Assembly: GCA_902489855.1 (NCBI GenBank) | Contig: CABUBS010000048.1 | Span: 1-12,667 of the forward strand | Direction: 5' to 3' | DNA length: 12,667 bases | Source: an uncultured Collinsella sp. | GTDB taxonomy: Bacteria; Actinomycetota; Coriobacteriia; Coriobacteriales; Coriobacteriaceae | Shown here: positions 1 to 4,436 of the stretch, one piece after another | Position numbering within the stretch: position 1 is the stretch's first letter | Layout of the letters: each line of letters opens with the position of its first letter | Notes under the pieces: generated by a model | The model's input: only the letters and a program-made list of their open reading frames with translations | Told to the model about the DNA's origin: nothing | The model's database searches: none | Program-made: the position numbers and the translations under genes

Positions 1-5
1 TCTCC

Positions 6-27
6 CCGCCGTTCTACCGAACGGCGG
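6..27. repeat. Short perfect hairpin
   Basis: A 9-bp perfect inverted repeat (CCGCCGTTC at 6-14, GAACGGCGG at 19-27) encloses the 4-nt loop TACC. No T-tract follows directly, so a terminator is not supported. It may belong to a structured element or gene end that begins before the window. Confidence 0.6.
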
Positions 28-40
28 TCCTCTCGACGCT

Positions 41-146
41 GCGAGGGGCCCTGGCACGGCAATCTGACGTTCAACTTCGGCGGCGCGACCAGAAGGTCGG
101 CGCCGCCTTGTTTCACGTCACCTTGCCATGCCAGGGCCCCTCTCGC
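41..146. repeat. Long nested near-perfect hairpin (106 nt)
   Basis: Four arm pairs nest around one centre. The outer arms 41-56 and 129-146 pair almost fully, with a 2-nt bulge. GGCAA at 58-62 pairs with TTGCC at 123-127. TGACGT at 65-70 pairs with ACGTCA at 115-120. The inner arms 79-90 and 95-107 pair with a single bulged G and close the tetraloop AGAA. As RNA this would be one long rod; as DNA it could extrude as a cruciform. It could be a palindromic intergenic repeat (REP or MITE-like) or a hairpin RNA. No coding frame of note crosses it. Confidence 0.65.
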
Positions 147-299
147 TGTCACGTCCAAAACATCGGGGCTAGTGGCCTCCTGTTCGTGCGGAACTCGCGA
201 TAAACCTAAGCCGGTGCCCCCGCTCTCCCGGGGCCTGTGGCTACTTGGTTGTCGCAAGCGGCTCGCTTTTCGGAACTGGGCTGATGATTTCTAGATGTA
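147..299. other. No gene recognised; possible untranslated RNA
   Basis: I see no credible open frame here on either strand. The stretch contains GC-rich partial hairpins, for example CCCC/GGGG pairings around 217-237, and it ends at a good rho-independent terminator (300-340). That terminator implies a transcript running rightward through this region. It could be the tail of a gene lying before position 1 or a small RNA. I compared it by eye with tmRNA, RNase P RNA and SRP RNA hallmarks and found none. Confidence 0.3.
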
Positions 300-340
300 A
301 GGCGCTCTTGGTCCTAACGGGCCTGGGGCGCCTATCTTTT
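300..340 (+). terminator. Rho-independent terminator
   Basis: A stem of about 15 bp (left arm 300-314, right arm 319-333) has one T-T mismatch and some G-T pairs, with loop TAAC. It is followed by ATCTTTT at 334-340. The T-tract on the + strand indicates termination of a rightward transcript that starts before 300. No coding gene is visible upstream in the window. Confidence 0.7.
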
Positions 341-341
341 G

Positions 342-378
342 GAGGTAGATTTTTGGGACATGCCTGAAAATCTACCTC
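342..378. repeat. Perfect 12-bp inverted repeat before the ATPase gene
   Basis: GAGGTAGATTTT (342-353) and AAAATCTACCTC (367-378) are exact reverse complements separated by 13 bases. The right arm directly abuts the first of two tandem repeats (379-444). It may be a protein-binding site or an RNA hairpin in the leader of the ATPase gene. The spacer is far too short for a classical invertible promoter. Confidence 0.75.
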
Positions 379-444
379 AAACTTCTAGTGTAGGACGAGA
401 AGTTGTAGCTGAAACTTCTCTTGTAGGACGAGAAGTTATATACT
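379..444. repeat. Two tandem 33-bp palindromic repeats in the ATPase promoter region
   Basis: Copy 1 spans 379-411 and copy 2 spans 412-444. Of their first 26 bases, 24 are identical, including the shared core TGTAGGACGAGAAGTT. Each copy is itself an inverted repeat: AACTTCT/AGAAGTT in copy 1, extended to AACTTCTC/GAGAAGTT in copy 2. Copy 2 runs into the -10-like TATACT at 439-444. The arrangement fits two operator sites for a dimeric regulator, perhaps autoregulation by the downstream protein; two leader-RNA hairpins are the alternative. Confidence 0.75.
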
Positions 445-461
445 CAAGATGTTGAAAGGAG
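439..461 (+). promoter_or_regulatory. -10-like box and ribosome binding site of the ATPase gene
   Basis: TATACT at 439-444 resembles a sigma-70 -10 box. No good -35 is visible because that position falls inside the second palindromic repeat. GAAAGGAG at 454-461 is a strong Shine-Dalgarno sequence six bases before the ATG at 468. If TATACT is the real -10 the untranslated leader would be short, so the Shine-Dalgarno call is safer than the promoter call. Confidence 0.5.
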
Positions 462-467
462 AGCATT

Positions 468-1838
468 ATGGCGCCTACAGCGTTGGGTATTGCAGAGATT
501 GTTGCCGAGGCCCGTTCCTTTGAGATTCCTCACGTCGTGCATCGAGACGATGCCATCAGTGATCTTCCTGAGCCAAAGCCGTTCAATCTTGTCCATATCA
601 TCACGGGTATCAGGCGCTGCGGCAAAACGTTCTATGCGTTTCAATGGATTCGTCGCCTTATCGATCGCGGTGTCGATGCCGAGCGTATCTTCTATTTCAA
701 TTTTGCTGATGACCGTCTTCGACCGGCGCCGGACACGCTCATGAGCGACATTTTGGAAGAGTATTGGCGGCAGGTTCCCTCAGCGCGAACGAAAGGCTGT
801 TATCTCTTTCTGGATGAGGTGCAGGAGACCGATGGCTGGCAGGGCGTTTGTCAGCGTTTGGCGGAGCACGAGAGCGTAACGCTTGTTATCACCGGATCGT
901 CCTCAAAACTATCTGCCGATGAAATAGCGACGCAGTTTCGCGGTCGCTCGCAAGAGCACGCTATGCATCCGCTTTCATTCCGCGAGTATTGTGCGTTTCA
1001 TCACATTGAAACGCCGGATATGTCTACTAGTGCTGGGGCTCCAGCTGTTTCTCCGCAGCGGCGAACTGATCTGGAATCGGCATATGACCGTTATCTCATA
1101 GAGGGTGGCTTTCCTGGGGTTCAGGAGCTTGATGCCGGTTCGCGTATTCAGATGCTTCAAGCCTATTTGCGAGATGTTGTTGCACGAGACATTCTCGAGC
1201 GGAGCGGGCGCACGGATATCGCTCTTGCCAACCAAGTAGGGCTCTTCTGCCTTCGAAACACGGGTTGCGACCTTTCGGTTAACAGTTTGTTGGAAGCCTT
1301 AAAGTCTGTCGGATATCGAGCGTCATGGGAAAAAATAAACGAACTCGTTCGTTTATTCCAGCAGGCTCATCTCATTGGATTACTTCCGGAGTATTCAACT
1401 TCTTTGGCTCCTAAGACAACGACAACAGACAAGGTCTATGCCGTCGACCAGGGGATGGCATATGCAACATCGCGTGCTAATCAGCAGGATATAGGAAAGC
1501 GTTTGGAGACTGCGATTTATGCTGAACTCATGCGCCGTACGGCAAACGGCCGGTTGGAAACGGTGACTTCATTTACGGCTCCAACGCAAGCACGAGAAAA
1601 AGTTGATTTCTTGGTCGGCGACGCTTTGGCATCGGAACCATACGCGCTTTACCAGGTGACAGTCGATATGACGGCAGAGAAAACGCGCAGGCGTGAAGTT
1701 GGTTCCCTTGAGGTTGCTATGGTAAAAACCGGTATCAAGGATGCCAATATCATCACGCTGCGCGAGGCGACCCAGATCAAAACGGAGCATGGCGTCATCG
1801 AGGTTATTCCCGCATGGAAATGGTCGCTTGGTCTGTAA
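468..1838 (+). CDS. AAA_14/DUF4143 family ATPase
   Basis: A 456-aa protein with the architecture of the widespread 'ATP-binding protein' family (AAA_14 plus DUF4143). Walker A is GIRRCGKT at residues 47-54. Walker B is YLFLDEVQ at about 112-119. The sensor-like ITGSS is at 141-145, followed by the family hallmark QFRGRS at 156-161. The C-terminal half (about 200-400) matches DUF4143 and ends in a restriction-nuclease-like fold with GKRLETAIYAEL (343-354), EKVDFLV (377-383) and YQVTVD (395-400). A Gln stands where an active PD-(D/E)xK nuclease has its Lys. The start is fixed by GAAAGGAG six bases upstream. It stands alone, between a repeat-rich leader and tRNA-like debris, and is less GC-rich than its neighbours, which suggests acquisition by transfer. 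The cellular role of this family is not established and I do not assign one. Confidence 0.9.
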   Translation: MAPTALGIAEIVAEARSFEIPHVVHRDDAISDLPEPKPFNLVHIITGIRRCGKTFYAFQWIRRLIDRGVDAERIFYFNFADDRLRPAPDTLMSDILEEYWRQVPSARTKGCYLFLDEVQETDGWQGVCQRLAEHESVTLVITGSSSKLSADEIATQFRGRSQEHAMHPLSFREYCAFHHIETPDMSTSAGAPAVSPQRRTDLESAYDRYLIEGGFPGVQELDAGSRIQMLQAYLRDVVARDILERSGRTDIALANQVGLFCLRNTGCDLSVNSLLEALKSVGYRASWEKINELVRLFQQAHLIGLLPEYSTSLAPKTTTTDKVYAVDQGMAYATSRANQQDIGKRLETAIYAELMRRTANGRLETVTSFTAPTQAREKVDFLVGDALASEPYALYQVTVDMTAEKTRRREVGSLEVAMVKTGIKDANIITLREATQIKTEHGVIEVIPAWKWSLGL

Positions 1839-1846
1839 TGCTACGC

Positions 1847-1862
1847 CGGCCCGCCGGGGCCG
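1847..1862. repeat. Small GC hairpin after the ATPase gene
   Basis: CGGCCC (1847-1852) pairs with GGGCCG (1857-1862) around a 4-nt loop, 9 bases after the ATPase stop. There is no T-tract. Confidence 0.4.
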
Positions 1863-1880
1863 CACGGCACCATGTTGATG

Positions 1881-1916
1881 ACCGGCGCTTTAGGAACGTC
1901 CCTAAGTGCCGGTTTG
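1881..1916 (+). terminator. Probable terminator of the ATPase gene
   Basis: An imperfect 14-bp stem (1881-1894 with 1901-1914, two internal mismatches, outer arm ACCGGC/GCCGGT) is followed by a short T-tract and lies 42 bases after the ATPase stop. The T-run is weak, so termination efficiency is uncertain. Confidence 0.5.
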
Positions 1917-1953
1917 GCTGGTAAGTCGAGATGTGGGGAGCCCGTTGCTGGTA

Positions 1954-1969
1954 TGGGACGGAGGGATTC
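1954..1969 (-). repeat. 16-nt duplicate of the tRNA-Gln 3' end
   Basis: TGGGACGGAGGGATTC is identical to 2145-2160, which on the minus strand is the end of the T-loop, the 3' side of the T-stem and the 3' acceptor strand of tRNA-Gln. Both copies have the same orientation, 191 bases apart. No full tRNA surrounds this copy. Partial copies of a tRNA 3' end are the usual trace of tyrosine-recombinase integration, so this is a candidate attachment-site relic. Confidence 0.5.
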
Positions 1970-2095
1970 CGCGTCCGCCTGGTCGGCGGCCGCGCTCCGC
2001 TGCGTCGCTTCGCTCCTTGCGTGCTGCGCTGGAAAACGCTTCGCGTTTCCTCAGCTCCGCACCCTTGCGGGTTCGAATCCCTCTGCTTGCCCACA
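1970..2095. other. GC-rich tRNA-like remnant, no intact gene
   Basis: This is GC-rich, low-complexity DNA with CGCTCC/CGCTTCG-like repeats and a small hairpin AAACGC-TTC-GCGTTT near 2033-2047. It ends in GGGTTCGAATCCCTC at 2069-2083, which is exactly a T-arm core; the same 15 bases occur inverted in tRNA-Gln at 2152-2166. No 5' acceptor strand complementary to the downstream bases is visible and the T-stem has a mismatch, so I do not call a functional tRNA. GAGGGATT at 1961-1968 can pair with AATCCCTC near the other end, so the whole element may fold on itself. The nearly continuous open frames over it are shadows of GC-rich DNA. Confidence 0.4.
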
Positions 2096-2099
2096 AGAA

Positions 2100-2131
2100 A
2101 GCGCCCTGGGCCGTTATGGGCTCAGGGCGCT
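2100..2131 (-). terminator. Terminator downstream of tRNA-Gln
   Basis: A 13-bp stem (2100-2112 with 2119-2131, one G-T pair) closes a 6-nt loop. On the minus strand it lies nine bases beyond the tRNA CCA end and runs into TTCTTG, so it can end the tRNA transcript. On the plus strand it is followed by CAATTTT, so it may act in both directions. Confidence 0.65.
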
Positions 2132-2140
2132 CAATTTTAA

Positions 2141-2215
2141 TGGCTGGGACGGAGGGATTCGAACCCCCAACAGCCGGCACCAAAAACCGGAGTTCTACCG
2201 TTGAACTACGTCCCA
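2141..2215 (-). tRNA. tRNA-Gln (anticodon TTG)
   Basis: Read on the minus strand it has a 7-bp acceptor stem starting TGGGACG, a D-arm GTTC/GAAC, the anticodon stem CCGGT/GCCGG with loop TTTTGGT giving anticodon TTG for glutamine, and a T-arm with GGTTCGAATCC. The 3' CCA is encoded (2141-2143, seen as TGG on the plus strand) after discriminator G. It lies 38 bases past the stop of the peptidoglycan-binding-domain gene on the same strand and is followed by a terminator. A 16-nt piece of its 3' end is repeated at 1954-1969. Confidence 0.95.
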
Positions 2216-2253
2216 ATGTGTGGTGTTGCCCAAAAGCAACTCGTTTAGTTTAC

Positions 2254-3159
2254 CTAATCTGCGAGGGCATCGCAAACGCCATCGAGCAGGCGTACGGCGA
2301 GTGTCTGCGCGTCGCTGGCCGTGAAGGTGCCGTTGTAGCGCGTCATGCCCGTGAGCTCAATGCGAATGCGTGCCGGCTTCTGCTGCGCGGCGACATTGGC
2401 AGTGCGGATGCGCTGGGCCAGGTTATGGCACTCGGCGAGGGCGATCGTGGCGCGCGGCGCTGCATCTGCGGGCAGCTCATCGCTTGCAATTTCGAGTACC
2501 AGGTCCACGTCGGTCGGAACCTCGGAATCGCAAAGCATCATGCCGCTACTATCGGTCGTCGCCGTGGCGATGTTCCACATGCGCGATGCAACGCTGCGCG
2601 CGATGGGGTCCTCACCGATGACGGCAATCTGGAAGCGCTCGAGCACGTTGGCGGCGCGAGCAAAACCGATGCGGGACTCGGCTTCGGTGACCGAGGGCTT
2701 GCCCTCCCACACATGGTGCAGGCGGTTGATGTAGGCGTAGGTGTCCTGGAAGGCCATGCCGTCGGCAAACAGGCCGACATTTTCCTGGAACTGCTGCAGG
2801 GCGGCCTCGGTATGCGGACCAAAGTAGCCGTCGTCTTCGCCACAGGCAAAGCCCAAAACGTTGAGAGCGCGCTGCAGGGCCTGCACATCGGCGCCATGGA
2901 AATTGGGCATGCGCAGATAGAGAGTGCGGTCGCCCAGCTTATACGAAGCGTCTACAAGGGCGCTCCAGCAGGGGATATCGACGGCATGACCGGCAGCAAG
3001 GCCGCTGTCGAGCCTGAAGGTGCTGACGGCCTGCTCAGTGGTGGCTCCAAAGTACTTGTCGGTGACTTCGGCGGCATCAATCGTGTAGCCGAGCTGCAGG
3101 AGACGAGACTGCACGTCCTCGACGGCTGCTCCTTGCATGCCCGTTGTAATAGGTTCCAT
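2254..3159 (-). CDS. Peptidoglycan-binding-domain protein, possible degenerate amidase
   Basis: A 301-aa protein with two tandem PG_binding_1 repeats, each with the typical spaced pattern: about residues 8-55 (VEDVQSRLLQLGY, then YFGATTEQAVSTF) and 88-135 (VQALQRALNVLGF, then YFGPHTEAALQQF). Such modules bind cell-wall peptidoglycan. The C-terminal 130 residues (about 172-301) are not a family I recognise with certainty. Their position and alternating pattern recall an amidase_3 domain after two PG-binding repeats, as in mycobacterial CwlM, but the usual zinc-binding His/Glu motifs are not visible, so it may be a non-catalytic derivative. No signal peptide or membrane segment is seen, so export is unexplained. 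The ATG is supported by AAAGGGG about eight bases upstream. The polyprenyl synthetase gene ends 138 bases upstream on the same strand. Confidence 0.8.
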   Translation of the reverse strand: MEPITTGMQGAAVEDVQSRLLQLGYTIDAAEVTDKYFGATTEQAVSTFRLDSGLAAGHAVDIPCWSALVDASYKLGDRTLYLRMPNFHGADVQALQRALNVLGFACGEDDGYFGPHTEAALQQFQENVGLFADGMAFQDTYAYINRLHHVWEGKPSVTEAESRIGFARAANVLERFQIAVIGEDPIARSVASRMWNIATATTDSSGMMLCDSEVPTDVDLVLEIASDELPADAAPRATIALAECHNLAQRIRTANVAAQQKPARIRIELTGMTRYNGTFTASDAQTLAVRLLDGVCDALAD

Positions 3160-3297
3160 GAACGAACCCCTTTCGGCGTACCATTCGTACTATTTGAGCG
3201 TCTGTCGGATAGACAACGCAAAGGGATGCATAAACATGCACTCAACAGTGTAGCAAGTTGTGCCTAAATACGCTGCTGACAGGTTTTATAACCCCCG
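3160..3297 (-). promoter_or_regulatory. Leader and possible promoter of the peptidoglycan-binding gene
   Basis: These 138 non-coding bases separate two minus-strand genes. Near the start codon, CCCCTTTCGG on the plus strand is the complement of the Shine-Dalgarno AAAGGGG. The palindrome TGCAT-AAAC-ATGCA lies at 3228-3241. No confident -35/-10 pair is visible on the minus strand. Confidence 0.3.
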
Positions 3298-4362
3298 TTA
3301 GTTAAGGCGCTCCACAAAGAAATCTGCCATGGAGAGGAACAGCTCGCGTGCGTGCGGATCAAGCTCAACGTTCTCGATGGCCGCTTTGGCCTTAGCGGTC
3401 AGGTCGAGCGCGTAAGTGTGGGCGTAATCGATGGAGCCGGTCTCCTGGAAGATCTCCACGGCGCGTGCGAGCTGCGCGGGATCATCGGTGCCCGAGGAAA
3501 GAATCGCCTCGACCTCGTCGTGGTGGCGCTCATCAGAGAGGGCGTGTACGGCGACAAGCGTGCGCTTGCCCTCGGTGATGTCGGTGCGGAAGTCCTTGTT
3601 GGCGGCTTCCTTAGTGCCGACAAGGTTGAGCAGGTCGTCCTGAATCTGAAAGGCAAGGCCCGTATGCAGGCCAAAGGCGCGCAGCGCTTCGATTTGCTCA
3701 TCGCTGCCGCCGCCGATAATGGCTCCGGCGGCAAGCGGCGTGGCTCCGCTGTAAAACGCGGTCTTGTGCGTCGCCATGTCCAGGTAGTCATCAACCGAGA
3801 TATCAAAGCGCCCGTCACGGACCCAACCCAGGTCGAGCGCTTGACCCTCGATGGTGCGGACGATCATCTCGGTAAGCTCGTGGAGCACACGCAGCTTCAC
3901 GTCGGACTCCAGCGTGGGGTCGTCGAGAACCGTCTTGGTGACCATGGTGAGCGCCAGGTCGCCACAATTGATGGCAAGGCCCGTGCCCTCGGTAAGGTGC
4001 ATACAGGGCTTGCCTCGACGAAGCTGTCCGTTGTCGGCGATGTCGTCGTGGATCAGTGCGCCCGACTGGAAATGCTCGATAGCTGCCGCGGCGCTGCGGG
4101 CGCTCTCAAAGCTACCGCCCACTGCGGTTGCGGCGAGCATACAGATAAGCGGGCGGTGGCGCTTGCCGGCGTTGGCCGTAAAAGCCGAGAGCGGCGCGTA
4201 CAGGTAGCGCTCGATATCGGCAGAGGTCGCCTGTCCGTCAAAGAACGTGGCCAGATAGTCGTTAATCTGGTCAAAGTGCTGGGCTAAAAAGCTGGTAAAC
4301 GGACTGGACACGGGTTCTCGCATTCTTTCTTGGGTTACATCGTTGCGGTGTGCAGATACCAT
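3298..4362 (-). CDS. Polyprenyl (isoprenyl) diphosphate synthase
   Basis: A 354-aa all-alpha trans-isoprenyl diphosphate synthase that condenses isopentenyl diphosphate onto an allylic diphosphate. Motifs in order: GKRHRP (66-71); first Asp-rich motif LIHDDIAD (103-110; D106, D107, D110); KTA at 200-202; second Asp-rich region FQIQDDLLN (238-246), where the last Asp is Asn246; TEGKRT (263-268). Residues four and five before the first Asp motif are small (Ala102, Gly101), and that motif lacks the two-residue insertion of bacterial farnesyl diphosphate synthases, so a product longer than C15 is plausible; this is inference. The start is uncertain: the ATG at 4362 has no clear ribosome site, while Met14 (ATG ending at 4323) has only a weak purine stretch close by but lies nearer the usual N-terminus. 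It ends before a gene for cell-wall binding, but no functional link is evident. Confidence 0.9.
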   Translation of the reverse strand: MVSAHRNDVTQERMREPVSSPFTSFLAQHFDQINDYLATFFDGQATSADIERYLYAPLSAFTANAGKRHRPLICMLAATAVGGSFESARSAAAAIEHFQSGALIHDDIADNGQLRRGKPCMHLTEGTGLAINCGDLALTMVTKTVLDDPTLESDVKLRVLHELTEMIVRTIEGQALDLGWVRDGRFDISVDDYLDMATHKTAFYSGATPLAAGAIIGGGSDEQIEALRAFGLHTGLAFQIQDDLLNLVGTKEAANKDFRTDITEGKRTLVAVHALSDERHHDEVEAILSSGTDDPAQLARAVEIFQETGSIDYAHTYALDLTAKAKAAIENVELDPHARELFLSMADFFVERLN

Positions 4363-4436
4363 ATTGCCACATTGGAGTTGCCGGCGCGTCTGTTTTGGCG
4401 ATTTGGAGAAACGGGACGCGTGCGCGTGCCGGCTGC
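4363..4436 (-). promoter_or_regulatory. Gap between PTS-HAD and polyprenyl synthase genes
   Basis: This 74-base spacer contains GCCGGC at 4380-4385 and 4428-4433, extended by GCGTC and GACGC, which gives an imperfect inverted repeat. It could weakly end or process the PTS transcript. No T-tract and no clear promoter are visible, so read-through is possible. Confidence 0.3.

Noticed and set aside
342..444. CRISPR-like array or invertible promoter
   Set aside because: There are only two direct repeats with no unique spacers, and the inverted arms enclose only 13 bases, too little for an inversion segment.
1954..2095. Second intact tRNA gene, for example a class II Ser or Leu tRNA
   Set aside because: Only a T-arm-like part is present. 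No matching 5' acceptor strand, D-arm or convincing anticodon arm could be placed.
1906..3267. 453-codon open frame on the plus strand across the tRNA and the peptidoglycan-binding gene
   Set aside because: It crosses tRNA-Gln and the terminator and lies antisense to a gene with clear domains.
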